Source of the DNA: Brienomyrus brachyistius
Taxonomy: Eukaryota > Chordata > Actinopteri > Osteoglossiformes > Mormyridae
Assembly (NCBI RefSeq): GCF_023856365.1
Contig: NC_064540.1
Coordinates: 10,383,691-10,447,690 of the forward strand
Reading direction: 5' to 3'
Length of the DNA: 64,000 nucleotides
Part shown: positions 25,301 to 36,512 of the stretch, piece by piece
Layout of the letters: every line of letters starts with the position of its first letter
Numbering within the stretch: position 1 is the stretch's first letter
Made by a program: the position numbers and the translations under genes
Notes under the pieces: generated by a model
Told to the model about the DNA's origin: nothing
The model's database searches: none
The model's input: only the letters and a program-made list of their open reading frames with translations

Positions 25301-28300
25301 GCATTTCACAGGATGATACAGCTGCATTTTTATGAGAAAGGACTTTTTTAAATGATGTGACTTATAGGGAAAGGCCCCTCTCAAACTGAGAAAAATAGTG
25401 TATACAGATATGACTAAACTATGGTGGGGAATTCCGGAAAAGTATATTTATCATCAAAGTGACCCATTTCAGCAACAACTGTTTTGGCACAGATTTAAGG
25501 TGAAATATTACCATAATGAAATATCAAGTAAACGGCAAGCTTATTTATCAAAATTTCAAATATTTCTAAAAGACAACACGGTTAAAAACCATTTGTGATT
25601 AACAGCATTTTGTCTGAGGCCAACAGACTAATCAATGCACCGTAAAATGCCCTAATCAGTTAGAAAGCAGGCAATGAATTATTAATATCATGTTAAAAGA
25701 CTGAACCCATAATCCTGGATTCTCTGGCATTTAACGAAATATGACAACAAATGAAAAAAATAAGGAAAAACTGTTGGAGAACGTCATGTGACATTTAAAT
25801 ATAATATTAAAAATATTCCATTTTCATTCATTTTAAAAAGTCTGTCTTTGTGATATTGAAAAATACAGCCCTAAGGGCTGTAAGGGGCTTAAGAAATTAA
25901 GAAATGGTAAAATAGCACACTACATATTCAAAAGTTTAAAATGTTGCTTCTTAACTGCAAAGTTTATGTTAAATTAATTTCGGTTCAGAAAATTAGTGAC
26001 AGGAACCTAATGCTCTTCAAGAAGGGCGAGGTTCAAAGACCCGTTGACAGAAAGTGGAGTTTTCACAACACATTGATAACTGTCATGGAAAATAAAATGT
26101 CACGTGAGGAGATGCACGAGTTACACTTGCAAATGAGTCCACTGCTGCCCCTGAAGACCTGTATTTTGTACTGTTTGTTTTTCTCCAGTTAAAACCATGA
26201 ACATTTCCTTGCAGAAATTTCTTCTATAGCTGTTTTAAGCTAAATTAGCATCCTCTCTCAGCATGGGAGTTAACAGCAGTATGAAGAACTCCTGAAAACC
26301 CTCCAGAAGCTTTTGTTTGTGCTTCTGCACATGGTTTGCTTGTCTCTCTCTGGCATCTGAGTTCTAGTGTAAATAGCAGCCAACTGATATGAAACCAAAT
26401 AATGTCAAAATTCGATCTGATGAATGACAGGCCTATATAAAAACTGATAAGCTGTCAGTAATATAAAATAATAAAAAAAAACTGTTCCATATTTACAGTT
26501 ACTCATCTGCATAACCAGATTTTAATAATAATAATAATAATAATAAACGCTATTAACTATTAGCAATGTATTGTTAATTATATGAGATTCTCTTGGCACA
26601 AAGGTCATACTTATCATAAAAATTATTGAATTAGTGTACCCCAGACTTGAGCCATATATTGTCTGGAATAGGCTCCAGCCACGCCCTCCCCTTGTTAGAA
26701 GATGGATGGATGGATAACATTTGAACAATACTATCACCATTAATATCTTTTCAGTATATTTCTCTTACTATGTAGCATTTCTGAACAACTGTACAAGACA
26801 TCCAGCAAACTAAGGATGTAGGAGCATGTTGCCAAAGTAGGGGCATTAAGACCTGGGGGATGTTCCATAAAAGAGGATTTCTCGGTTAGCTGGGTTAACT
26901 TAAGATAGAAGCCATGATCATCCAATAAGAATGCTCCTTACCTAATCTCGTACTGGACAATCAAAAGTTCTAGCTTAAGTTATCCCAGCTAACTGAGAAA
27001 TCCTGCTTCATGGAACACCCCCCTCCTTTGTGGAAAACTCCGCAGGGCTCTGCAAAACTCACCCCGTGTCTTCTCCATGAAAACCACTTTGGAGTCCAAG
27101 GTGAAGTTCTGTCCAGTCAGGATCATCTGCTGCCCCCCCAGAACCGAGCAGCTCTCTATGTCCTGCTTCTCTACCATCGGGAGCTCGTAGGCCGACCTCT
27201 GGGCTGTGGCCAATGAAGGAGATGCATCATCACAACAGGTCATGATTCTCTCGGAAACTAAATATGAAACCTTTTGTTTAAAGTCTGTCTTCTTACCCAT
27301 ACTACTATATGCTGCCATATGGCCAGCGCTTTACTCAATAAAAGTCATATTGTAATCTCTTGAAGGCAGTGCAAATTATGGAATAAGTATATATGCAAGC
27401 ATCAAATCCAAAAAATTCCAAATGATGTAACTGAGAGGTGAGTACTTGTATAGTACAGTTAATGAACAACCAGCCCACACACAATATAGTCTCTGTTTTT
27501 GTAACCATAAAAATATCTATGATAGGAAAGCACACCAGGAACTGAAAAGGTGTTTGTCAGGTAAAACAACCTCCTAATAGCAGCAACAACAACAACAACA
27601 ACAACAATAATAATAATAATGGGGTGGCATGGTGGTGCAGTGGTTAGCACTGTTGCCTCACACCTCTGGGACCCGGGTTCGACTCTCCGCCTGGGTTACA
27701 TGTGTGTGGAGTTTGCATGTTCTCCCCATGTCGTCGTGGGGTTTCCTCCGGGTACTCCGGTTTCCCCCCACAGTCCAAAAACATGCTGAGGCTAATTGGA
27801 GTTGCTAAATTGCCTGTAGGAGTGCATGTTTGAGTGAATGGTGTGTGAGTGTGCCCTGCGATGGGCTGGCCCCCCATCCTGGGTTTTGCCCATTGCTTCC
27901 GCGATAGGCTCCAGACCCCCCGCGACCCAGTAGGATAAGTGGGTTGGAAAATGGATGGATAATAATAATAATAATAATAATGAACTGACCAGAATAAGTA
28001 GTCATAATTGGATAGATGGCTGGGTTGAAATTTTATACATGCTGTTGTTTTTTACAAAATGTCTCATTTTTGTGTTTTTTTTTCTTCAGGGCAACTTGAA
28101 TCCTGGGAAAATCTTTTTTTACATCCCATCTTATTTCCTATATATGGTGAAAAACAGGTGCGTGTATGTAAGAGGGTCAGTGACGTGTGACGGGACCTAC
28201 AGCACTCGATGGGATCGGATGCCGCTTGCAGTGTGACAAGCTGGCCGCCAGACTCAGGTATGTAGACACGGAACACCAGGCGAACGCATGTGTTTTTACG

Positions 28301-30598
28301 TCCGACGTCCGTCTCGCCTTTCCGCAGCTCGATATCTGCGTTCTTCAACTTCAAGATGCCCACACAGTCGATACTGCCAAAGACACAGGAACGCAGTTGA
28401 GTGGTAGATGCCATATTAACAATGATCAGTGTTAAATGATCGTTGATGGCTGCTATTACAGGTAGATCTTGTCATTACTCCCCTAATTGCTCAGCAGAGG
28501 TGTTTGCTGTGACCAAGGCAGTGTGCTTCACAAGATCCCAGGTAACCATAATGCTAAGTACTGGAAAGAATTAACAAAATATAAAAGACACAGCACCTTG
28601 TGATTCAATGGGTTAGGCATCTGTGCCCATATCCAGAAGGTCACCAGTTTAAATCCTGTAGCTAGCAGAGTGATCATATATCCTGAACTCTATGGATGCT
28701 GGGTAAAATGGCTTACCCTGTGTTTTGACCCCAAGATTCGCCCTCACCTGTTTCATAGGTGCCACTTATACCACGGTTACTACTCATTTGCTTTACACAT
28801 TTTTACTTACAGACATACTTTCTTCCCCCAATGATTAAACATTTTCCTTAGACATGACCAAAGCCACCATCATTATCTTGATAATTGCCCATTTTTAAGC
28901 CCAAAGGCCAGTTATTAGTTTGAAATTATCCATATATTAGGCCAGGCTTTTGTTGTTTTAAGTGACATTAGTTATTTCAATCAGATTCAATAATTAAAAA
29001 GTGTGGTGGTTTCAATGACCAGTTGCAAACCTACAGAAACTACGCACTCTCAAAAGGACTTCCTTACATGGCTTCCATATTTTTCTTGGGCTCCAGTGGA
29101 ATCTCCAGAACTTTCGTCCCATGGACCATCTTCTCACAGCTGACAGTGTTGACAGTCTTGCCTGTGATGCGGTGGACCTGGTAGAAAGCATGCGGCTTGA
29201 GGACCCGTTCGTCGGCTGTGCCGATGAAAATGTGGAGCTTCAGAGGGTCGTGACCTTGGTACCCATGGAGCTGGAAGAAAATATTATCAGACCTCATTAG
29301 CTGCAGATCAGACCTCATTAGCTTCCCTCATATATCCAGAGAAGGACCGGGCTGCTTTATTCATGAGCATGGAATTTTACTAAAAACCGCCCGATAAACA
29401 CATTTGTCTACATACAATTCTTCACAAACAGTACCAAAAACATTCATTTTACATTGTTTTTTTTCATGGGGAAACAACCTAGAAATTTCGCAATTATGAA
29501 GAGGGGAGCGATCTTGACTCTGCTTATCTGTATTAGGTAAGAGACTGTGAGTGTGACATCACCGTACAGTGAGGACATTTTCTGCCAATTCAAATATTAG
29601 CATTTCCATATTCCATTACAATTCCTTTGCAAGCATGAATCAAGTAGAATAATGAATCAGACAGCTAATAAGAGGCCAAGTGAACAGGAATACTGTACAG
29701 TGATCGCCGTATTGTAATTTGCTAAAAGTTCCAACAAAAATACTAGTATCACCAGATACAGTAACATGCAAAGGCATCATTAAACACAAAGCCCTATTTC
29801 AAGTTCAGTATTTAGAAAGTGAAAAGAAGCAGGCATAATGTGAGATGTAACGGCCAGGCCATTCTTCATGTCATATTTCCTTAAAACGTTTTTGCACATT
29901 TGCATAATCAAATAAGCTGCGTGCTACTACAAAGCACTTGAAATGCCCGGGCAAGCATCAGACATTGCAGTGAAAAAAGCAAAAACAAAACAAAAAAATA
30001 GACGCTCTGCTCATAAAGTAATTTGCAAAATAAAGGTGACACCTTCTACAGCAGCAGCGACTCATACACAAACTGAGATACTGAAAAACCGGAGGAGGAG
30101 GAAGCAAGTGGAAACCACAAAGCACAAACCTGCAGCGAGTGAAGTGTCTGTCTTAGAAGACTTCAAAAAACCATGTAAATCCAAGTACAAATTCTGCTTA
30201 CAGTTAAGGGGCAACTTATTGAATTTCGGTTCCTCCAAACAGAATTTACAGTTCAGCTTTTGACTTAAAAAGTGCATAATGCATTATGCAATCATATTTA
30301 CCTGCTTGCTGTTGTGAAAAGAAACATTATTTAAGAAACAGCTTCCAGCTTCAAGATGCACAAGATAAAATAAGTAAACTGTCACTTAATCTGTATATTG
30401 CCAAGCTAAAAGGCTGAATTATGGAAGGAAATTGGAAGATGAATGGAAATGTCTCTTATGTTATGTACACATTTATATATCTATATATCTATATATCTTT
30501 GTTAGCTACTAGGTTACTTCAGCAGAGAAGATTTCACTGGATAGTATATCGATCATTCAGACTTTTAAAGTTAACTATACCTCAAAATGGACAGAACA

Positions 30599-30657
<59 letters not shown>

Positions 30658-33600
30658 CACACATACACACACAGCTCACGGCATCACAGCGTATTATGGT
30701 TTTTTCCACTGATCAAAGCCGCAGCAGCACTTCTCTGTGTCAGATTAAAGTTAGAGATAAGTGAGAGAGTAGCAGGGAGGATGTTATACCCCAGAGGGTG
30801 TAGAAGTAGGACACAAGAAAAGACCCACTGTGACAACAGTCAATGAGACTTGTCCTGATTCAGATATTGTTGGTGTTATGTAATTTTTAATAATGGCGGA
30901 AGCCTGGTAAATGAACAAATGACCAAGCACTCATTTGTTTACATGACACAGATGAATCACATAAGGACAAAAAGGAGTATAGATCGATGTAAAATACCAC
31001 AGATATTCAGTAGTAAGGCTATAGTCTTGTGTATATAAACTAGTATGTGTCATATTGAATGATAAAAAATATAATAATAGGGGCCATGGGATCGCTCCTA
31101 AAAAGGGCCCTTTATGATTAGCGAACTTAGCACCGCAGAACATATGTGAGCATACTACTTTGGATGCACATTAAATTAATCAGTGGACATTTGAAACATC
31201 AATTCCTCTCAAACATACAAGGCTGCCAGAGTAACCTTACATCCATCCATCCATTTTCCAAACCGCTTATCCTACTGGGTCGCGGGGGGTCTGGAGCCTA
31301 TCCTAGAAGCAATGGGCACGAGGCAAGAAACAACCCAGGATGGGGGGCCAGCCCATCACAGGGCATACTCACACACCATTCACTCTCACAGGCAATTTAG
31401 CAACTCCAATTAGCCTCAGCATGTTTTTGGACTATGGGGGGAAACCAGAGTACCCGGAGGAAACCCCACGACAACATGGGGAGAACATACAAACTCCACA
31501 CACATGTGACCCAGGCGGAGACTTGAACCTGGGTCCCAAAGGTGTGAGGCAGCAGTGCTAACCACTGCACCACCATGCCGCCCCGTAACCGTACATGTAA
31601 ACTAAAAAAATTACATCAACAGCCTCTCTTCTTGTCTTTTTCCACATTACTTTTTCCAAAAAAGCTCATTTAAGTTCAAGGGTTAAAGATTACTCAATTT
31701 CACAATGTTAACCACGTTATACCATTATAGAAGATTCTCTTATTCTTCAATACATTCTTGTATAATAGTGGAATCACAATAAGGATCACCTGCATAGATA
31801 CGGCCCTGGCACCGTGGTGCACTCATGCTATGACATGCTGCCAGACTCACATAAGCTGGAAGAAAGTTGTTGCACATGTACTCTACCTGCACCACTGGGT
31901 GGCCTCCTTCAGGTGCTTTGACCGCGCCCCTGCTGCCCTCTGTCTCGTATTGGGCGCGGTGGTGAGGCTTTGGCTGGACCTCCACGCGGAGCTCATAAGG
32001 ATCATGGCGGCTGGGAGCTGGTCTCTCCAGCGGGGACTGGGAGGTGACAGAGAAGCTGTGTAGAGAGGACAGAAAAAAAATTAACCAGGAAGACAAACAC
32101 CATACTTTTCATTTAAGCAAAAAGTGCTGCGTAAAATGAGAGACAGCAATGCCCAAAATCACACGTGGAGACGCTTGGTCGCAAATGGGACTCCTCCCAA
32201 ACCACTGCCTAAAACCAAATACTCTCGGCATTGGACCCCTTAACATTTTGATTGACAGCCAAACCAGACAATCAGGCCCAAGTCTACAGACACCTCAGAT
32301 CTTCCCCTTGTCCTTTTAGCTTAGAAAGATATCACTTTACTTCTCTTTATTTTTTGCCCCTTTCCATGAACTACATCTGCATATTCTACACGGCACTAAC
32401 TAACTAAAGCTGATAAAGATTCTTTTTATTTATTTGCGAATACACAGTTTGAAAAAAGTGCCATTGAGGGTATAGTTACTTGTGACTGGGGCTGTTTCCT
32501 CAAGGGTCTGCCAATTGAACCCCAGCAGTATGTAAATGTGCCTTTTAGTCTAATTTGTGCTTAAATGGACTCTGATGAACATTTTATACCGTTGGGGGTA
32601 CATTAATGTTGTTTGTACCTTGGGGAACAAAACTGTTCCACTGCTGTACCCTATGTTCTGTCAGTGTATTCTGTTGATCTGACAACTTTTTACAACATAA
32701 AAGCACGGTATCACTTTGAATGTTAATCTGCAGGACTCCACACTCCAGGTGTCAGAGTGCAAATCAAACCATAGCTCTGGGGGTGTGAGACCACAGCACA
32801 GCGGCAGAGGAGGCGGGCGGAGGAGGGGCGGTCACCCTCTGACCCATAACGGCAGGGGGCCCACTGCAAAATTTACCAAGGGGGACTCCCTCCCATACCC
32901 CAATTTAAGACCCCCCCCGCCCCCCACCGTGGGACCTCTGCTGTAAGACCCCTCCTCCACCCCTGCATGGTACTACACATTTAGCCACTGAGTCCAAATA
33001 GTTCAATTCATGCAAAATGCAGGAAATTTTAAGCCATTTGTTCTCATATAATTTGCTTTCAAGCAAAACATAAAATGTAGCCTGTGACATGAATGTGCAG
33101 TTTAGCGCGAAATAAATTTGCCCAAACAAAAGCACAGTCCACACTGCAGAGCATGGATGGCTGACATATGACGGTTAAATGGCACATCAATCCATCCTGT
33201 TCCATGTTTGATTACCTGCAGATGCCAGGGACAAGTGGACTGGGCCAAGAAGTTGGCATGACATAATAAGACTCCGTCATTGATGTGCTCCTCATATCCT
33301 GTTGGTAGGAGGACCCTTCCGGTAGGATCCCAGGGTACGACAGGTAGTCGACTTGGGTCTTGCTGACCTTGGTGGGGGTGTAATCCAGGGAAACAGTTTC
33401 GAAACCATTGGCACTTTGGGTCAAGCTGGCAGAGGGGGCATGGATGCTGGTTGGGTGTGCCTCAAGACCCCTTAGCTGGGGTGATGAATCACGGGAGTGG
33501 CTGGGGCTGTGGCACATCTCATAATTGCGCTTGCCTTGTGGGGAGCTGCTACGGGAGCCAGCCCGGGGGGAAGGGGACCGGGGCCCCCGAGAGCTGTCAT

Positions 33601-34964
33601 CCAGCAGGCTGGTGCGTGGTGAACCCCCAGGGGAGGTGTGAGGGGAGCCCGAGGCTGGGTGGCATGGATGGAAACTATGGAATCCGGAGTACAAGTCTGC
33701 CAGCACCTGGTTATTAGCAGGGGACACACATGGAGAGGCCCAGGGGGATGGAATATCTGATGGGTAGCTAGTAGAGGAATTGCTACTGGCAGGGCTTGGG
33801 CAGGGTGGCTCCCGGTAGGCGCTGCTCTCATGCCCAGGGACAGGCAGCGAGTATCCTGGGCCAACGGGTGCTTGGTCCCCCAGGGAGTTCCTACTCTGAT
33901 GGTACTGCTCGTGCGATAGTGTAATCTCAATCCTCGGGCTCGGAGCAGCTCCCCCAGGTCTGTAGTGCTTGAGGTATGTCTGGTCATCATACCCCGCAGC
34001 GCCCTCAAGGAAAGAGCTGTCACAGGGAGATCGGCCACGAGCATTGACATCTTCAGAGAAGATCCCTGCATGAGAGTGCATGGGCACTGATACAGAACCG
34101 GAGGTATTCTGGGGAACAATTATTGTCTCATCTGCAAGGAAATATGGTGTAGACATTTAACATCGGTCTGGGGTTTTTGAAAATAAAAAGTGCACCTAAG
34201 TAACTGTACAGTAGCCGCACTGATACATCAAAACACTCTGGCATATACACATTGTGAACTACACCAAATAAAAGTGTCATACAATAGTACCTAAAAAAAA
34301 TTATGTTATTAAATGGTACTAACAACATTCTGCTGCTCTGAACTCAAATGCATCCTAGGAACACGTCAACTATGAAGCTTATCTCTAATGATTCTGTATA
34401 TGAATGCAAATAATGAAATGCAATAAATGTTGATAAATGAAAACGTCGATTAAAAACAATACAAGTTTACCAGGTGCCTTTTTAAATATACACGACCGAC
34501 TTTATTAGTTTGTAAATCAACCTATATGGCTCATTACTTTTCAAATACGATATACTATAGAACTGCCTGTACATTACCGTCTTTGCGTCGATAAAATAAA
34601 TTTCATATAAAACTCATATGAAATGATGTGAACTTAAGTGATTAAGCGAGTTTGTCCTCTTTTTTCATCCAGGTAACTAAGTGCATTTATATGTATCGCA
34701 CTATAAACCAGTACAGTTATTCACACTTTCACTTTTAACCTACCTACTAATGCAATTATACTACTATTTCGAATAATAGAATATTACAATATCATGGGAA
34801 GATAGGATCCATTACTTTCATTTTAATTTGATGTAATTGTACAAACCTTGTTCTTCCCCGTTGAAGCCATATTCAAATAAATCATCAAATTCCAGTTCAA
34901 CTTGTGCAGGATTTTCGGTAAACCCCAAAGAACTGGGATCTTTGTCTTTGTAAAAGGACGTCAT
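19326..34964 (-). CDS. nfatc2: nfatc2: calcineurin-dependent transcription factor NFATc2 (ten coding exons)
   Basis: Joined exons on the minus strand are 34847-34964, 33216-34131, 31887-32055, 29068-29270, 28201-28373, 27063-27203, 23324-23379, 22677-22809, 21669-22283 and 19326-19378 (2577 nt, 858 residues; human about 925). All junctions are GT-AG and every phase closes. The product is the cytosolic factor that calcineurin dephosphorylates, after which it enters the nucleus and binds GGAAA sites, often with AP-1. Visible parts are an acidic N-terminal activation segment ([12 protein letters not shown], 23-34), the PxIxIT docking motif PRIEIT (105-110), Ser-Pro repeats (about 150-255), the Rel-type DNA-binding domain from about 364 with recognition loop [11 protein letters not shown] (378-388), an IPT domain from about 528, and a C-terminal SUMO/activation tail with [18 protein letters not shown] and VDDIIRKD. 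The [19 protein letters not shown] and KQENLDQ stretches favour NFATC2 over NFATC1, C3 and C4. Which teleost duplicate (a or b) this is cannot be decided here. A different upstream first exon is possible, as in mammals. Confidence 0.95.
21669..22283 (-). CDS. nfatc2: nfatc2 coding exon 9 (C-terminal activation region)
   Basis: Encodes residues 637-842: [11 protein letters not shown] at the start, a Pro/Gln/His-rich low-complexity middle, and [17 protein letters not shown] at the end, where IKTE and IKQE are sumoylation-type motifs. Acceptor CCTCTTCAG|CTC, donor GATG|GTAAGC. If the donor is not used, the frame stays open to a stop at 21556, which would add a different tail. Confidence 0.95.
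22440..22662 (-). repeat. SINE family B beside nfatc2 exon 8
   Basis: On the minus strand it starts GTAGGGGGCGGTATG, with B box GGGTTGGAACCC, and runs to ATGTGTGTCAGTG. Its head begins about 15 nt after the exon 8 donor. Confidence 0.65.
22677..22809 (-). CDS. nfatc2: nfatc2 coding exon 8 (IPT domain end)
   Basis: Encodes [20 protein letters not shown] then [20 protein letters not shown] (residues 593-637). A hAT MITE starts 24 nt upstream of its acceptor and a SINE starts about 15 nt after its donor. Acceptor TTACTTCCAG|AGT, donor GACAG|GTACCA. Confidence 0.95.
22834..23029. mobile_element. hAT-type fold-back MITE in nfatc2 intron 7
   Basis: 196 bp with inverted arms beginning CAGTGTTGGGAAAGT and CAGTGTTGGGGAAGT, each about 60 bp. 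Perfect 8-bp target duplication ATTGTTAG at 22826-22833 and 23030-23037. No coding capacity. Confidence 0.85.
23324..23379 (-). CDS. nfatc2: nfatc2 coding exon 7 (56-nt microexon-sized)
   Basis: Encodes [19 protein letters not shown], matching human DGQQIWEMEATVDKDKSQP. It was found by searching for this missing IPT segment between exons 6 and 8. Acceptor TGTTTACAG|AAG, donor GGCT|GTAAGA; the phase joins both neighbours. Confidence 0.92.
23555..23902 (+). repeat. SINE family A (full length) in nfatc2 intron 6
   Basis: Complete copy flanked by ATGCTTAAAAC at 23541-23551 and 23903-23913. It is antisense to nfatc2. Confidence 0.85.
26637..26715 (+). repeat. old SINE tail with (ATGG)n
   Basis: GGAATAGGCTCCAGCCACGC and GATGGATGGATGG, the family A 3' end in diverged form, close to an (AAT)n run at 26522-26546. 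Confidence 0.5.
26853..27023. mobile_element. fold-back MITE near nfatc2 exon 6
   Basis: Arms of about 58 bp (26853-26911 and 26970-27023) are reverse complements: GGATTTCTCGGTTAGCTGGG against GGATTTCTCAGTTAGCTGGG. It ends 40 nt from the exon 6 donor. The target duplication is unclear. Confidence 0.7.
27063..27203 (-). CDS. nfatc2: nfatc2 coding exon 6 (IPT domain start)
   Basis: Encodes [20 protein letters not shown] then [20 protein letters not shown] and FMEKTR (residues 527-574). Acceptor GCCACAG|CCC, donor ACGGG|GTGAGT. A fold-back MITE begins about 40 nt inside the following intron. Confidence 0.95.
27621..27960 (+). repeat. SINE family A (full length) in nfatc2 intron 5
   Basis: Inserted into a (CAA)n/(TAA)n tract; an (ATA)n run follows the ATGG tail, so the target duplication is microsatellite-like. 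Confidence 0.85.
28201..28373 (-). CDS. nfatc2: nfatc2 coding exon 5 (Rel domain end)
   Basis: Encodes residues 469-527, [20 protein letters not shown] then [20 protein letters not shown]. The usual NTRVRL reads NTCVRL: codon TGC replaces an expected CGC, a CpG transition. Acceptor TTTGGCAG|T, donor GTGCT|GTAGGT. Confidence 0.95.
28590..28770 (+). repeat. SINE family B head
   Basis: A-box-like GATTCAATGGGTTAGGC and B box GGTCACCAGTTTAAATCC, with GGGTAAAATGGCTTACC after them. Located in nfatc2 intron 4. Confidence 0.55.
29068..29270 (-). CDS. nfatc2: nfatc2 coding exon 4 (Rel domain)
   Basis: Encodes [20 protein letters not shown] and on through [12 protein letters not shown] to [12 protein letters not shown] (residues 402-469). 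Acceptor TTCTTCCAG|CTC, donor GCCAT|GTAAGG. A 16-bp direct repeat lies just upstream of the acceptor. Confidence 0.95.
30599..30672. repeat. compound microsatellite (CT)n(AT)n(AC)n
   Basis: Three adjacent dinucleotide runs in nfatc2 intron 3. Confidence 0.9.
31243..31584 (-). repeat. SINE family A (full length) in nfatc2 intron 3
   Basis: Complete reverse copy with near-identical flanks GTAACCTTACAT and GTAACCGTACAT. It is in the sense of nfatc2 transcription and ends 302 bp from exon 3. Confidence 0.85.
31887..32055 (-). CDS. nfatc2: nfatc2 coding exon 3 (start of Rel domain)
   Basis: Encodes residues 345-401, with [20 protein letters not shown] and then [17 protein letters not shown]. The DNA-contacting Arg, Tyr, Glu and Arg of the recognition loop are kept; human His at the third loop position is Gln here. 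Acceptor CTACACAG|C, donor GTGCAG|GTAGAG. Confidence 0.95.
33216..34131 (-). CDS. nfatc2: nfatc2 coding exon 2 (regulatory region)
   Basis: Encodes residues 40-345, the NFAT homology region. PRIEIT (105-110) is the calcineurin site. The Ser-rich patch [15 protein letters not shown] and the SP repeats [13 protein letters not shown] and [13 protein letters not shown] follow. The nuclear-import basic cluster after SRSSSP reads GKRN rather than the human AKRRH. Acceptor CTTGCAG|ATGAG; donor TGCAG|GTAATC leaves two bases. Confidence 0.95.
34847..34964 (-). CDS. nfatc2: nfatc2 coding exon 1
   Basis: Starts at ATG 34964 and encodes residues 1-39 plus one base of codon 40. It carries the acidic activation segment. 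The donor is CAAG|GTTTGT. It was too short to stand out by length and was found by the FDDLFEYGF match and the phase fit to exon 2. Confidence 0.85.
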
Positions 34965-36183
34965 CACTCCGACTTTTAATGAAAAACCAAACGAGTCGTA
35001 AGAAAAGTAAAATACAAAATGGATTAATTATAATCTGCGAAAGTGTAGCAGTCACCCCCAAAAGAAATGTTATCGTCTCGCATCAGCTTCCTGTTTCGGT
35101 ACAACCTTATAGGTGAAACCTACGCATATATTTAAACGCAGGAAGGTGGAAAAGGCGGTGAACACCCACCAGTCAAAAGAAAATGACGAGAATAATATTA
35201 AAATCAAACGCTTTCGCCAGAAATTTCAGTCTGTCACCTTTATATCACTATAACTTTGACTTCTGGACAGCTCGATCATGAGTAATCTATACATAAATAT
35301 ACCAATGTATAGTTTCACCGCCCCTGGGTGTTTTACAGAAAACATCCTGCTGATTAACGGCAGTCTGTATTTCAGTGGTTTATAATTTTTGTGTATGTTC
35401 TGCTATTAATATCACTATTACTTTTTATCTTTTTATTATATCTATTATAGTGGACTATTATAATTTATTGTAGCATTTCATTCGTTACCTCATTGCTTCA
35501 CTCGTGTTATTAAGTGAAAAAGTTATAGTATTCTTATTTTAGTCGAAGTACAAACCTGTCGTCTTTCTTTATATTTCTGTGGAAGCTTTCGGGATCTCCA
35601 GAGCAGCTTTTAGTTAACCCCCAGATTCAGCAGCATAGAATAACGCATAGACCACATTGGTTCATTTTGATCTGTCAATGCATTTAAAGCATTCAACATT
35701 ATTTTCCCGAGCTGCCAGATTGCCTGGTGTGTTGACAGTAAGAACAGTGATATTATCTTAACTGTGTTGATACGGGCGTCCAATCTGTATAAATCTACGG
35801 CTTAAATGTCTTTGCTATTCTGGTAATTTAATATATATCATCCTACAATAGTGTTTAAGTTTGAACTAATATTATTATGTCATTTCTATCGTATACAAAC
35901 TAGAAAGCTAGACATGTTTTAAAAATGTGTTTATCGGCAGGAATTCTAAATTTAGAAAATCTTTTTTTGTATCAATAGATTTATTGTTGTAATCGCCAGT
36001 AACCAATATTGTTAATTGTTTATTCTTATTTTTTAGTTCAATTTAAATTTTATATTTAAAGATAGTTTTTTATGTCTTCTCCATACAGACACAAGAGTAG
36101 TAATTGGTTGCGTTTGTGGTCATTACTTGATCACTACTCGTCACCTAGTGTAGAAAAACTCATTTCACAGTGTTGTACTTCAA
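34965..36183 (-). promoter_or_regulatory. nfatc2 upstream region and probable promoter
   Basis: A TATA-like TTTAAATATATG (minus) lies near 35125-35137, about 165 bp before the ATG, and a TGGAAA NFAT-type motif at about 35147. The rest is AT-rich without features. Confidence 0.35.
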
Positions 36184-36191
36184 CTCAACGG

Positions 36192-36512
36192 CAGGGACGG
36201 ATTATGGGTTGTGTGGGCCCCAGGGCAAAACGTTCGCGAGGCCCCCATCCCCCCCCCCACCACCACCACCAGCACCACCACCACCACAACCATCACAATT
36301 CAAGGGCCCTTGGCAGCCAAACGCCCTCCCTGTAGGGTCAGGGGCCCTTGTAGGCAGAGGATCAAAGAATGTAGGCCCTCTAAAATAGACAAACGAAAAT
36401 ACATTGTTGATAAGCGTTGCAAATTGTTTTGGGCTAGGGGCCCCACGGGCCCTCTGCACCCCAAGGGCCCCTGGGCAGCGGCCCCACTGGCCCGGTCCGT
36501 AATCCGTCCCTG
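36192..36512. mobile_element. hAT-type MITE upstream of nfatc2
   Basis: 321 bp with termini CAGGGACGGATTATGG and, inverted, CAGGGACGGATTACGG. Perfect 8-bp target duplication CTCAACGG at 36184-36191 and 36513-36520. Interior is GGCCCC-rich with a (CAC)n-like stretch. About 1.2 kb upstream of the nfatc2 start codon. Confidence 0.85.

Noticed and set aside
29943..30263. 106-codon Lys-rich frame
   Set aside because: Inside nfatc2 intron 3, low-complexity A-rich composition, no homology recognised.
32716..32946. Possible hAT MITE (CAGAGG ends, G/C-rich)
   Set aside because: Ends pair poorly and no 8-bp target duplication was found.
33472..34119. 215-codon minus-strand frame overlapping nfatc2 exon 2
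   Set aside because: Out-of-frame shadow of the Pro/Ser-rich nfatc2 exon.
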